Below are positions 32,760-44,706 of a stretch of DNA of 64,000 bases, one piece after another. Numbering within the stretch: position 1 is the first letter of the stretch; each line of letters begins with the position of its first letter. Below the pieces are notes generated by a model. The model saw only the letters and a program-made list of their open reading frames with translations, did no database searches and was not told the origin of the DNA. The DNA is from Haematobia irritans (lineage: Eukaryota > Arthropoda > Insecta > Diptera > Muscidae). The position numbers were made by a program, and so were the translations under genes. The DNA is taken from the NCBI RefSeq assembly GCF_050003625.1, contig NC_134400.1, positions 61,938,241 through 62,002,240 on the forward strand, read 5' to 3'.

Positions 32760-34545
32760 TTTTATATATTATTTATATATACGGAGAATACAAAAGCCAA
32801 AAAATATTACGACTGATGAAGGGTCGACGATGAAGATGACTAAAATATGAACTTTTGAATGGATATTCAATTTTATTTTCCGTTCTTGTCTATGTAGTAG
32901 TAAATTTACAAATACAAGTACGTGTTTTCATATACAAATATGGTATTTTTCATACAAATATGATATTTTTTATAGTCTTTCTTGCTTAAATGATGGTTTC
33001 TAAGTGTTTCGTGTATAAATGTTAACATGCAGTGAGAGAGAAAGAGCAGTTTTTCAATATGGAGAACGTATGCATAAAGGTACATTTTCACACATACACT
33101 TCCATATATTGAGAATTAAAATGATAAGATTTGATTTTGGCCGTTTTTTCATGTAAAGCTATTAGCAGCTAACCCGTATATGTATGCATGCATAGTTTCT
33201 CAAAAATAACCTATATTATTTTCTGAGATCCCAATATTTTCAATTTCAATCCAATTGTTTTGTTGTATTATATACACATAAATAATAATTATTAGTTATT
33301 ATTATTATAATTTGGACTGCAATTTTGATTTTTGTTACCTTTATAAAATAAGCACAAGAGGAGAAATGAGAATTTGTAAACCTCATTACTTACTGCACAT
33401 CCACATATATCCAAATGCAAAATGGGAACATCCCCTTCAAACATTTTCAATCACATTTGACTCATAAATGATTCTTCAAACTGAATAAATCAATCATATG
33501 CGATATGATTTTTAAGTCAGATATGAGTATTTTGCATAAAGAAATTGTGCCCTCAAAACGATTTGCCTCAGTGAGTCTTTAAATAATCATTTTAGTGATC
33601 GATGTAGCACTCCTTTTATATAAACATTTCGGAGTCAAATATGAGTATTCTGTATAAAGAATGTGTGCCCTCAAAAAGATTTTTATCCATATTACTCTTT
33701 AAATAATCATTTTTGTGATTGATTGTGCATTTCGCAGAAATGTTCGTTCATGAGTCTTTACATGTGATGTTTTCTTTTTTATTTTTTTCTATTATCTAAT
33801 AGTTTGCATTATTACATATCAAATAAGAAAAGAACGTAAAAAATATGGTAACTATTGATTTGTTTCATGTCCGTAAAATGCATTATAAATGATATGGGCT
33901 TATTGTGTTAGCATATTTTATTCAACTGAAAAAATATGTATTCTATTTCTCAGACATATAAATTGTCAAACCAAAGCAAACAATAAACGATGATTTATCA
34001 ATTACATGTATGCTTGTTTGATGAGCGTTAGCTTTTTTCTTCTGAAAATCAGCATATTAAAACAAAAAGATTAAGAATATACTCTTTAATGTGTTTCATC
34101 ACACAATCTTGAGTGATGAAGAAAATATTCTACAAAATGAGTTATGAAAGTGAGAAAGTCACATTTTTAAATAACTAAAGAGTAAAAAATTACTCATGAT
34201 GATAATTAATCCATAATTGAACATCAGTCGAAGTCTTTAAATAGTCATTCCAATGAATCAGCCATCCTAAGACTCTCAGAATGTTTGGAGGGTCAGTAGC
34301 AACATTTCATGAGCACTAACATTTCATTTATTTAATTGTTTCTCATTTTTTTCTATTCTAAGCTATGTTAATGAAATGTATGTGCCAATCCAATTTCGTA
34401 AAAAACAAACGACATTAATTTTCTCTAAACCCAAAATACAACACTGTACCCAAAAAGTTACGGGATCCAATGTTGGACTGAGCTCGCAAACTTCGAATTT
34501 TCGATTCGAACTTGATGCAATCTCTTTCTAAATATATACTCTTTG

Positions 34546-34735
34546 AATTAACACACCTAATCTAATTTTCTAATGACACGTAAGCGCCATCTAGTAACAT
34601 ATTTGTTTAACATGTCTATATTATAAATCTATGTTTGATAGCGGCGTTGTACTTTATAAAGGTCTGCATCGAATAACTTTTCACTACATGTATGCAATTC
34701 GCTGTCGAGTGTGGGTAGGGTTGCCATAATAGAAT
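34546..34735. repeat. Repeat shared with 62,228-62,412
   Basis: Runs such as cgtaagcgccatctagtaac, ggtctgcatcgaataacttt and gggtagggttgcca match the second site in order and orientation. Family unknown. Confidence 0.7.
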
Positions 34736-36206
34736 CATAGATTTAGCAAACAAAAGCAATTTTTTAATTTCAACATAACTAAAATATAATATTGCAGAAC
34801 ACGCCTTCTATTATTTCCAAGTCATCAGCCGTAAAAAAACAGGTTGCGTGTTGACTCTAAACTGTGTTTTTTGACAGGTTTGCCAGGTGATTCCCCCCAA
34901 ATAGTAGAAAAAAACCCATTAATTGTTCTACATTTGTTTTAAAAACTCCCATTTTTTGATGTAATTAGACACATAATGTTCTTCTACATTTTATTAAAAA
35001 ATCCAGTTTAAAAATCCAAATTATAATGGATACTTCGAAGTAAAAAATATTTTCTTATCCTAAAATTTAGGTTGCGTAATCTTTAATAATACGTAAATAT
35101 TTTTCAGTGTACACTTCAAAAACTCAATTTAATAAAAATATATTAATATGTATTTCCATTTAAATAGCACGTAAAATAAAATAATTCAAGGTATAAATAA
35201 TTGAGATGAAATTAATTTAAAAAATTTATAAGTGAAATTTGGGTTAATGAAATTCAGAAAAATAAAATTCAGTAAATAAACAAGAATACAATTCTTTGCA
35301 TAAACAAAAAAATTCACTAATAAACTCAGTAAATTAAAAAAAAAATATTCACCAAACGAATCCAAAATTTCTAGGTCTTCTGCAGTTTCAGTATACAATT
35401 TTTTTTGATTTAAATAATTGAATCATATTACTTTTCGGAGTAAAATTATGACACCCACCATTTAATGAATATTTTACTCCTAAAATACTTTCAGCTGTTG
35501 AAGTTAATAACCGATTTCTTAATTTGTTTTTAATTGAAAACGTCCTTTCAACAGAAGCATTTGAAAAGGGTAGCGAAAATAATGATAATGCCAATTTACT
35601 TATATTTCGGAACATGGGTTGACCTCCCGCATCTTGTTTTTCCCTAACTTCTTTCCAAAATTATTCCGAATTTAGTTGGGAATTGTTCCATTTTATTAGG
35701 TGTAGATTGTTCCACTCGTTTATAGTCTCATCAATGTCTTTAACGATATTTTTAAAGTGAACAACAACTTCAGTTATATCAGGTTTATTTGATTTTTGTG
35801 CATTATCGGGTGAAAATAATGAAATTTTTTGAAATTTAAATAATTGAATCATATTACTTGTAGGAGTAAAATTATGACACCCACCATTTAATGAATATTT
35901 TACTCCTAAAATACTTTCAGCTGTTGAAGTTAACAACCGATTTCATAATTTGTTTTTAATTACGCTGAACATTGAAGACGCCCTTTCAACAGAAGCATTT
36001 GAAAAGGGTAGCGAAAATATTGATAATGCCAATTTACTTATATTTCGGAACTTGGGTTGACCTCCCGCATCTTGTTTTTCCCTAGCTTCTTTCCAAAATT
36101 GTTCCTAATTTATTTGGGAATTGTTCCATTTTATTAGGTGTAGATTGTTCTACTCGTTTATAGTCTCATCAATGTCGTTAATGATACTTTTAAAGTGAAC
36201 AAAAAC
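34736..36206 (-). pseudogene. hAT transposase C-terminal pseudogene, copy Y, with a 426-bp tandem duplication
   Basis: Paralogue of 16,090-17,100: same 5' flank (agaatcatagatttagcaaa) and the same hAT dimerisation signature (SLFSLPFSNASVERTFS at 35,615-35,388). Within it, about 35,411-35,836 is repeated in tandem from 35,837 (taaataattgaatcatatta starts both units), so two copies of the ASVER region exist, both broken. The gene is then cut at 36,206 by a hAT MITE and resumes at 44,707. Confidence 0.8.
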
Positions 36207-37165
36207 TAGGCTGTCCATTACATCTCTTTTAAAGAGAACATGTTCTCTTTTTGTGTTCGTATCTTTTTGTTCACTCTCTTTTTTGGTGCCGTATTTTTAT
36301 GTCCAATAGTGCTCTTTATGTACTCTATTTCAAAAAAAAATCCTAGATTGATGGAATTTTATTTATTTAGTAGGAATTCGCCACAATTGTTCGCCACCAA
36401 TTGTTTACTGGGTTAAATCTGTTGACATATTAAAGGCCGGAACACAATTGCGACGTTTCGACGTACGGCGTAAAAATTAGAAATAGATGTAATTGAACGA
36501 ACGACGTAAATACGCCAATACGTTGTCGTCGTCAATTTATTTTGTTTATTTTTTAAGGAAGTGTGATTCTTTTTGTTTTTTATTGTTTTATTATATATTT
36601 ATTTCGTTGTTTCTATCATTAGAAACTATTATTATTTTAATTTTAACATCAATAAAACAAGTAAGGAAAGTCTAAAGTCGGGCGGGGCCGACTATATTAT
36701 ACCCTGCACCACTTTGTAGATATAAATTTTCGATACAATATCACATCCGTTAAATGTGTTGGGGGCTATATATAAAGGTTTGTCCCAAATACATACATTT
36801 AAATATCACTCGATCTGGACAGAATTTGATAGACTTCTACAAAATCTATAGACTCAAAATTTAAGTCGGCTAATGGACTAGGGTGGAACACAATGTTAGT
36901 AAAAAACAAGTATATACAGCAGTAAGTTCGGCCGGGCCGAATCTTAAATACCCACCACCATGAACCAAATATTAGGATTTCCTTTGAAATTTCAGGAGGG
37001 CTTGAGGACACTTCCCGAAGATAGGTTAGGTTAGGTTAGGTTAAAGTGGCAGCCCGATTAAATTTCAGGCTCACTTAGACTATTCAGTCCATTGTGATAC
37101 CACATTTAACTAAAAGTACCTATTACATATGGGCACTTCTAGTCTTAACCACTGAACCTTCTCTA

Positions 37166-40100
37166 TTATTTACTTTTGTGGAACCAACCAGATTGCTCCA
37201 AAAACATTAACAAACTGCTTAAGTTAACGTTTTCCAGGTCAGCCAGTAATCTAAAGCTATATGCTCCTAAAATTCGCTTACGCCTTACACAAAAAGCAGG
37301 ACACTCACACAAGAGGTGTTTAATTGATTCCTTTTCCTCCACGTCATGACAGCTTATACAATAGTCATTATACTTCGCACCTATAGTTTTTGCAAATTCG
37401 CCTATCAGGCAGCGACCCGTTATAGCAGATATTAGGAGTGCTATTTGACGCCTTGAGAACACTAGCATATCTAGTGTGCGGTTTAAGTTTAAATGGGGCC
37501 ATATTTGCTTGGTGTCGTTACAACCCTTGCAATTTTCCCATCGAATATTGGCCATCATAGCAGCCTTCTCACGCAGTAAGAGCTTGCAGGTGGCCAGAGG
37601 CATACCAACAGATTCTAGTTCCCCTGGAATATGTAAGGTAGTTCCTAGCCTTGCTAACACATCTGCTTCACAGTTCCCCGGTATGTTCCTATGACCAGAC
37701 TCGTTGAGAGATTTGCGGCAGTCTATGGCCGTTTTTGAGTTAAGGAACACAGAGTCCAAGGATTTTATTGCAGGTTGACTGTCTGAGTATATATTAATGC
37801 CAATATTTGTTGGAACATTACTTCTCAGCCAATTCACCACCTCTCTTATTGCCAATATTTCAGCCTGAAAAACACTACAGTGATTAGGTAATCTTTTCGC
37901 TATTCGAATTTCCAGATCTTTAGAATATACTCCGAACCCCACTTGTCCATTCAATTTGGAGCCATCAGTATAGAAATCTATATATCTTTTATTCCCCGGG
38001 GTATGTGTACACCACGCCTCACTGTTGGGAATTAGAGTTTCAAACTTTTTGTCGAAAAGTGGTTTTGCCAGGGTGTAATCCACTACGTTAGGCGCATCTG
38101 GCATTACTTTGAGGACCGAACTATGACCGTATATTTTTTCCGACCACAGCGATAGCTCGCGCAACCGCACAGCCGTTGTTGCAGCTGACTGTTTGGCCAA
38201 AATGTCTAAAGGCAATAGATGTAGCATGACATTAAGGGAGTCTGTTCCTGTCTTACTAAATGCGCCTGAGATACATAAACTCGCCATACGCTGAACTTTA
38301 TCTAAACAAGTCGGTTTCAGAAGTGCCGGCCACCAGACTACAACACCATATAGCATTATAGGTCTAACCACTGCCGTGTATAGCCAATGCACAATTTTTG
38401 GTCTTAGTCCCCACTTTTTCCCTATTGCCTTTTTGCACGAGTACAAAGCTACCGTGGCTTTTCTCGCCCTCTCTTCAATATTAAGCCTAAAATTCAGCTT
38501 CCTGTCCAAACTAACGCCAAGGTATTTTGCACACTCACCAAAGGGAATTTCAGTACCCCCTAAGGAAATGGGCCTAACCGTGGGAGTTTTGCGATCTTTG
38601 CAGTACATGACTATTTACACTGGATTTACACCAAGACCATTATCTTTCGCCTATTTCTCAGTCATCCGGAGAGCTCTCTGTATAATATCTCTGATTGTGG
38701 ATGGGAATTTTCCCCTGACTGCTAGCGCCACATCATCTGCGTATGCCACCACTTTTATCCTTTCTTTTTCTAGAGAAACCAGAAGGTGGTTTATAGCAAC
38801 ATTCCAAAGAAGAGGTGATAGAACTCCTCCTTGGGGAGTGCCTCTGTTCACATACCTTTGTATGTTTGCTTGCCCTAGTGTGGCTGAAATACGTCTCTTT
38901 ATTAGAAGTTCGTCTAACAGCCTAAGTATACCTGGATCAACATTCAGAGTTGTCAGTCCATTTAATATCGAGCTCGGATGGACATTATTGAACGCCCCTT
39001 CGATGTCTAGAAACGCCACGATTGTGTATTCTTTGACAGATAGTGAGCTTTCAATAAAGCTGACCAGTTCATGCAATGCGGTCTCAGTAGACCTGCCCTT
39101 CGAGTATGCATGCTGTCGTTTCGAGAGCAAACTTGAATCCACGCTAGTTCTAAGATACATGTCTATCATCCTCTCCAGGGTCTTAAGTAGGAATGAGGAT
39201 AAGCTGATTGGTCGGAAATCCTTCGCACTCGAGTGAGAGGCTTTTCCTGCTTTAGGTATGAAGACGACTTTTGTTTCCCTCCACTTTTCTGGAATATATG
39301 CTAAGTTTACACATTGTTTATATATCACCGTCAACCAGGGGATAATTCTTTCAGCCACTGCATGTAACTCCGCCGGAGTAATTCCATCAGGTCCGGGGGA
39401 TTTGAATGGTCCAAAGCTATTTAAAGCCCATTTTATTCTAGATTCCGACACAATTTCCTCGATAGGAAGTGATCGCCGAGCCTCTGTTACACCGCCGGAA
39501 CATGGTTCAACCGTCTGATTTCCAGGGAAGTGTATGTCCAAAAGTACCTCCAACGTCTCCTCACTGGACGTTGTCCAATTTCCCTCCGATGTTTTAATGA
39601 AACCTGGAGCGGTGTTAGTGGATGCTAGTACCTTCCGTAGTCTGGAAGCCTCTGACGTATTCTCAATACTGCTACAGTAATCATCCCAAGAGTTTTGTTG
39701 AGACCTTCTCAGTTCTCGTTTATATTCTCTCAGATTCATCTTGTAAGTGTCCCAATCCTCCGGAGCTCTTGTGGACTTTGCTTTGTTAAAGAGCTTCCTG
39801 CAGGATTTCCTCATATTACTTAACTCCGTAGTCCACCATGGCGGCCGATTTTTTCCCCTTGGCTTTCCTCTAGGGCAAGCAGCTTTCAGTGAAATGTTGA
39901 AGGCCTTCGTAATCCGCTCCACTGCGTGTTCGATATCTTGCACAGTGCTCATATTTGTCTCCGGCATTTCCGGTATCATCAAATTTAACGATTCCCTATA
40001 CCTATTCCAATCAGCTTTCCTAACATTTGGCGGAAATATGGTCTTTGAAGTACGAACAGCCAATCTGGAACTGATGTAGCGATGATCTGAGAAGATATGT

Positions 40101-40714
40101 TCCCTCAAAACTTGCCACTCAGATATCTTATCATTCAGTTCCGGAGAGGTCAACGTTACGTCCAAAACCTCTTGTCTGTTCCTGGTGACGAAGGTTGGTG
40201 CATCTCCCTTATTGCAAACTACCAGGTTAGTACGCAAAATAAACTCTATTAGCGACTCTCCCCTTGCATTAGTATCACTACTTCCCCAAATACTATGATG
40301 TGCATTTGCATCGCATCCCATAATGAGTTTTGTCTTTGTTTTTAGTGACTCCTCAACTAAGGTCTTAACGGCACAGGGTGGCATATCCCTATCATGTCCC
40401 ATGTAGACCGAAGATACCCAATATTTGCATGTGGATATCTCTAGACTGGCTACGACAGTGTCTGCATTGCTCAATGAAGGAAGCAGAAACAAGTTTAGTT
40501 CGTTTTTAGCAATTATACATGCTCGATTTATATCGTTACCCGTATTATGCAAAAGTTTGAAACCCGGAGTGCTTAATTCACAGATCTTGTTCTTATATAT
40601 GTATGGTTATTGAATAAGAACTATATCTATGTCTCCTTTCATCAGGAGAACTTTTAAGGCAGCACAAGCGGCCTTACAATGGTGAAGATTTATCTGGAGG
40701 AACCGTAGAACCAT
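37166..40714 (-). pseudogene. LINE ORF2: endonuclease, reverse transcriptase, RNase H (in frame, three stops)
   Basis: From ATG at 40,714-40,712 the whole 1183-codon span stays in one frame. Order: APE-type endonuclease (RFLQINLHHCKAACAAL; CDANAHHSIWG; SDHRYI), reverse transcriptase (SPGPDGITPAEL; FRPISLSSFLLKTLERMID; GTPQGGVLSPLLWN; AYADDVAL catalytic box), RNase H (DFYTDGSKL, AEILAI, YSDSQPAI, EADVLARLG) and a Cys/His-rich end (CISCHDVEEKESIKHLLCEC). Stops: TAA at 40,607-40,609, exactly where the endonuclease catalytic Glu (QEPW) is expected; TAG at 38,651-38,653; TAA at 38,615-38,617. RNase H lacks about a dozen residues (SLNESGHRN here against SLNEMAEQYNIHLIWVPGHRN at 745-815). RNase H inside ORF2 places it in the I/R1/LOA group. 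Confidence 0.93.
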
Positions 40715-40732
40715 CCAAATTTTCAACCACCG

Positions 40733-41896
40733 TCACATCAGCCGCTTCAACTGAGTCATCAAGGGCTTCCTCTTCACAGATCTCGGTGACTCTCGCAACA
40801 ATCCGCGGTTCAGCTTTGGTGAGGCTTGAGCCTGTAGAAACTTCCGCATATGATTTTCGCCATAGTCTGCCGGTTTTATGTCTCCTTCGGCTTCGCTAGG
40901 AGATTTTTTCACTGCTGACTCTACCGGTGGCTTGTCCGTTTCGGTATCCTTTGGCTGATCGCTTTTGTATACCTTCATATGGATATCATGAAAGCCATAA
41001 CTTACGCGTCCTTGGGTCTGGGCTAGATGTGGCAGCGACTCTATGTTTAATATAAACACCGCATGTCGTCTTGGTCCATCCACCTCATCCAAACGACCAA
41101 CCTTCCAATCGGCGGTTGGAAGATCTGGGTTACATTCTTTTAGTCTCTCTAGTATTGACTCAGGATCAGGAGGGTTTGCCGGTATCCATGCATGTGCTCT
41201 AGGTTTAGCCGGTATGTCTTTTTTATCGACTAACTCCAAAGCGGCTCCTTCCCAAACTTCACCAATTCGCATCAATGCAGCTTTAAAGCAATCCATAGAC
41301 CTCAGGTCTGCAAAAGCTATTAACTTATATCGTCCTTGATACCATCCAGCCTCTTGCTGTCGAGGACTTGGTCCGGGAAACTTTTTTCGCACCTCTGAGT
41401 AGACACCAGACATCGCGTTCTCAATTTCCCCCCATTTTTGCCTTGGAATCATACCGTCCAATGCTCCTTTATTAATAATAGCCATCACAAGGCTGTCTTT
41501 TGCAACTGAGGCAAACGATCTTTGATCCCGTTTAGAGGATGGTAGCTCATCCGGTGATCATTCCCTTTTTCCAGCTTCAAGAATTCCTTGAGCCCATTTT
41601 AAGGAATCGCTTTGCTTAGCCGACAACGTGCTTGGGTCGACTGATCCTAATTTCTTTATGATAAACAAAGCATTTCTTCGTTCCTTGAATCTCTTTCGAG
41701 AGGGATTGCCTCCTTTTGATGTCGTCACCTTAGAAAAGGTTCGACTTGCCAAAGTGTCACCGCCAGTCGACCCGTCTACAGGTCGACTAATTGGGCCTGA
41801 CTCTTGGTCGCTGCCCAAATTTATAACTTCAGTCGTTACCCGTCCACTGGGCCCTGAAGTTAGCAACCCAGTGGATGACTTTGAATTTCGCTGCAT
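40733..41896 (-). pseudogene. LINE ORF1 with DUF4780-like domain, one in-frame stop
   Basis: 388-codon span in one frame. It is broken only by TGA at 41,558-41,560 (after GKRE); the next Met is 41,488. The N-terminal third is basic and Ser/Thr-rich (SRKRFKERRNAL). The middle (YKLIAFADLRSMDCFKAALM ... HAWIPANPPDPESILERL ... YGFHDIHMKVYK) resembles the DUF4780 domain common in ORF1-like fly proteins, recalled from memory. ORF1 proteins bind element RNA. At the 3' end, another frame (EICEEEALDDSVEAADVTVV) is acidic and protein-like and would end at about 40,678, overlapping ORF2; so a frameshift may also have occurred near 40,800. Confidence 0.8.
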
Positions 41897-42399
41897 GGTG
41901 GTTTATTATTTCCACCACACATGAAATTCGTAATAAGTACTTATTACGATGAAATACTCCGCTATTAGAAAACACGTCCGTTCAGTTCGACGGTTGAAAA
42001 AATGTTCCCGAAGATATATTTAAAGATTTCACCTATGAGGACTATATCAGATTCTGGATTTATAAGAACCATTTTTGTTTGAGTTTTAGAGGAATCATTA
42101 ACATCTCTTGTAAGTGTGCAAGAAAATTATAAAATAACGTCTTGATTTGAAATTTTAAATCTGTAGATTTTCACCCGAAAAATAAAATCTGGAAATTTTA
42201 CATTGAGTTTCAAGCAATTTTCATGATCAGTGCGCCTTCTATACTCACAAGAAGTGAAATTGGTCTATATGGAGGCATTACCAAATGGACCGATAAAAAC
42301 TTAATCCGATACACGTTTTTGTGAGCCTTAAATACGAGAATATTTACAATTTCAGGCAAATCGGATAAAAACTACGGTTCTTGGAACCTAAGGAGTTAA

Positions 42400-43070
42400 A
42401 TCGGGAAATCGTTCTTATGGGGGCTATACCAAAATACCGACCGATACTAACCGTTTTCGGCACACCTCCTTATGGCCCAAAAATACCTCTAGATTTCCAA
42501 TTTCAGGCAAATTGGATAAAAACTACGGTTTCTATAAGCCCAAGAAGTAAAATCGGGAGGTCGGTTTATATGGGGGCTATACCAAAACATGGACCGACAC
42601 TCACCATTTTTGGCACACCTCTTCAAGGTCCCAAAATATCTCTAGATTTTCAATTTCGCGCAAATTGGATGAAAACTACGGTTTCTATAAGCGAAAGACC
42701 CCAAATCGGGAGGTCGGTTTATATGGGGGCTATACCAAACCATGGACCGACACTCACCATTTTTGGCACACCTCTTCAGGGTCCCAAAATACCTCTAGAT
42801 TTTCAATTTCGCGCAAATTGGATGAAAACTACGGTTTCTATAAGCGAAAGACCCCAAATCGGGAGGTCGGTTTATATGGGGGCTATACCAAAACATGGAC
42901 CGACACTCACCATTTTTGGCACACCTCTTCAAGGTCCGAAAATATCTCTAGATTTTCAATTTCGCGCAAATTGGATGAAAACTACGGTTTCTATAAGCGA
43001 AAGACCCCAAATCGGGAGGTCGGTTTATATGGGGGCTATACTAAAACATGGCCCGATATAGCCCATCTTC
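42400..43070 (+). repeat. 153-bp tandem monomers, type B
   Basis: tcggtttatatgggggctat starts at 42,561, 42,714 and 42,867, exactly 153 bp apart, with ttggcacacctcttcaagg and tttcaatttcgcgcaaattg in each. The last three are almost identical. The 226-codon frame across them is a by-product. Confidence 0.9.
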
Positions 43071-43499
43071 GAACTTGACCTGCGCGCAGACAAAAGACGA
43101 TTCTGTGCCAAATTTCAGGACGATAGCTCCATTATTGAATGCTGTAGCGTGATTACAACAGACAGCCAGACAGACAGACAGACGGACATGCTTATATCGT
43201 CTTAGAATTTCTCCCTGATCAAGAATATATATATACTTTATATAGTCGGAAATCGATATTTCGATGCGTTACAAACGGAATGACAAACTTATTATACCCC
43301 GTCACCATTCTATGGTGGTGGGTATAATAATATGGGAAACATTTAAATCTGAAGCAATTTTAAGGAAACTTCGCACAAGTTTATTTATGATTCATTGATC
43401 GATATATATGTATTAGAAGTTTAGGAAAATTAGAGTCATTTTTACAACTTTTCGACTAAGCAGTGGCGATTTTACAAGGAAAATGTTGGTATTTTGACA

Positions 43500-44180
43500 A
43501 TTTTTGTCCAAATCAGAAAAACATATATATGGGAGCTATATCTAAATCTGAACCGATTTCAACCTAATTTGGCACACAAAGCAACAATGCTAATTCTACT
43601 CTCTGTGCAAAATTTCAACTAACTCGGACCAAAAAATTGGCCTCTGTGGTCATATGAGTGTAAATCGGGCGAAACCTATATATGGGAGCTATATCTAAAT
43701 CTGAACCGATTTCAACCAAATTTGGCACGCATAGGTACAATACTAATTCTACTCCCTGTGCAAAATTTCAATTAAATCGGAGTAAAAGATTGGCCTCTGT
43801 GGTCATATGAGTGTAAATCGGGCGAAAGCTATATATGGGAGCTATATCTAAATCTGAACCGATTTCAACCAAATTTGGCATACATAGCTACAATGCTAAT
43901 TCTACTCCCTGTGCAAAATTTCAACTAAATCGGAGCAAAAAAATTGGCCTCTGTGGTCATTTGAGTGTAAATCGGGCGAAAGCTATATATGGGAGCTATA
44001 TCTAAATCTGAACCGATTTCAACTTAATTTGACACGCATAGCTATAATGCTAATTCTACTCCCTGTGCAAAATTTCAACTAAATCGGAGCAAAAAATTGG
44101 CCTCTGTGGGCAAATGAGTGTAAATCGGGCGAAAGCTATATATGGGAGCTATATCTAAATCTGAACCGATTTGGCTGAAA
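43500..44180 (+). repeat. 153-bp tandem monomers, type C
   Basis: taaatcgggcgaaa starts at 43,661, 43,814, 43,968 and 44,121 (steps 153, 154, 153). Each has tatatgggagctatatctaa and attctactccctgtgcaaaa. Confidence 0.9.
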
Positions 44181-44706
44181 TTTTGCAATTTTTTCGAGAC
44201 TCATTATTGGGATGTACGCAATTTGAGGACGATCGGTTGATATACACGCCAATTATGACCAGATCGGTGAAAAATATATATGGCGGCTATATCTAAATCT
44301 GAACCGATTTTTTTCCAAAATCAATAGGGATCGTCTTTGAGCCGAAAAAAGACACTATACCAAATTTTAGGACAATCGGACTAAAACTGCGAGCTGTACT
44401 TTGCACACAAAAATACATCAACAGACAGACGGACAGACAGACAGACAGACGGACATCGCTAAATCGACTCAGAATTTAATTCTAAGACGATCGGTATTCT
44501 AAACGATGGGTCTCAGACTTTTCCTTCTTGGCGTTACATACAAATGCACAAACTTATTATACCCTGTACCACAGTAGTGGTGAAGGGTATAATTATTAAT
44601 TATTTAATAAAGAATTTTTTATTGTAAACTCTTTTTTAGTTAAAATGTTCTCTTTTTTTAAAGCGAAAGTTCTCTTTTGATGGAATATGGAAACCCTAAC
44701 AAAAAC

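Larger units (their letters stand above)
24124..34545. mobile_element. Giant palindromic P-superfamily foldback element, copy 1 (10,422 bp)
   Basis: The element runs from CAAAGAGTATATATTTAGAA to its exact complement. The two arms (24,124-29,196 and 29,471-34,545) are inverted copies with the only difference I found a CC insertion in the right arm near 30,762. The loop is 274 bp. Each arm carries a THAP zinc-finger exon (A) and the start of a second THAP frame (B) pointing to the centre, plus two small frames pointing outward, and two MITEs. The flanks (ggtaagt / aattaac) show no target duplication, unlike copy 2, so this end pair may have been rearranged. THAP plus the transposase remnant in copy 2 place it in the P superfamily. 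Non-autonomous: the catalytic part is missing. Confidence 0.85.
29471..34545 (-). repeat. Right arm of palindrome 1 (5075 bp)
   Basis: Inverted copy of 24,124-29,196. It differs by CC in gaccatatcc (about 30,762) against gaatatcc in the left arm. The identical difference is present between the arms of palindrome 2. Confidence 0.9.
37024..42004 (-). mobile_element. Full-length LINE (I/R1/LOA group), 4981 bp, 12-bp duplication
   Basis: Flanked by ttcccgaagata at 37,012-37,023 and 42,005-42,016. On the minus strand: 5' UTR (about 42,004-41,897), ORF1, ORF2 with endonuclease, reverse transcriptase and RNase H, 3' UTR and a (CCTAA)n tail (ggttaggttaggttaggtta on the plus strand). Non-LTR elements nick DNA, reverse transcribe their RNA at the nick and leave variable duplications. 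This copy is complete in length but dead: stops in both ORFs and a deletion in RNase H. Confidence 0.92.
36907..43328 (+). mobile_element. HINE-type repeat, family B, interrupted by the LINE
   Basis: Starts caagtatatacagcagtaag with the ggccgggccgaatcttaaat box, stops at the LINE (37,023), resumes at 42,005 with ttcccgaagata, continues through type B monomers and ends in the hairpin at about 43,293-43,326. The copy at 2805 reads straight through the insertion point (acttcccgaagataaattta). Confidence 0.85.
36658..44592 (+). mobile_element. HINE-type repeat, family C, interrupted
   Basis: 5' end caagtaaggaaagtctaaag, then gggcggggccgactatatta and the tataccctgcaccac box to 36,906. Resumes at 43,329 (atatgggaaacatttaaatc), has type C 153-bp monomers, a CAGACAGACGGAC tract and a terminal hairpin at 44,558-44,591. 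The reverse copy at 46,619-47,801 is uninterrupted at this point (tttcccatatttttttacta) and proves the insertion. Confidence 0.82.
36207..44698. mobile_element. hAT MITE (TAGG...CCTA) swollen by nested insertions
   Basis: Left taggctgtccattacatctc and right gaatatggaaaccctaare near-inverted ends (TAGGSTKTCCAT type); the flanking 8-bp duplication is acaaaaac (36,199-36,206; 44,699-44,706). Excluding it rejoins the hAT pseudogene (gaacaaaaacatcagtta, as at 16,940-16,960 in copy X). Its own sequence is only 36,207-36,657 and 44,593-44,698; the rest is HINE and LINE. Confidence 0.85.

Noticed and set aside
24124..34545. Palindrome as a pure assembly or hairpin-adapter artefact
   Set aside because: Two copies with identical termini, different loops and a shared 2-bp arm difference, one with a 7-bp target duplication, are better explained as real elements; long-read confirmation is still listed as the test.
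37024..37045. Telomeric TTAGG repeat
   Set aside because: Only four or so units, always at the 3' tail of the LINE or SINE (also 1454, 13,610, 61,279).
38376..41924. Plus-strand open frames (38,376-39,236; 39,258-39,518; 41,043-41,339; 41,628-41,924)
   Set aside because: Antisense shadows of the LINE ORF1 and ORF2.
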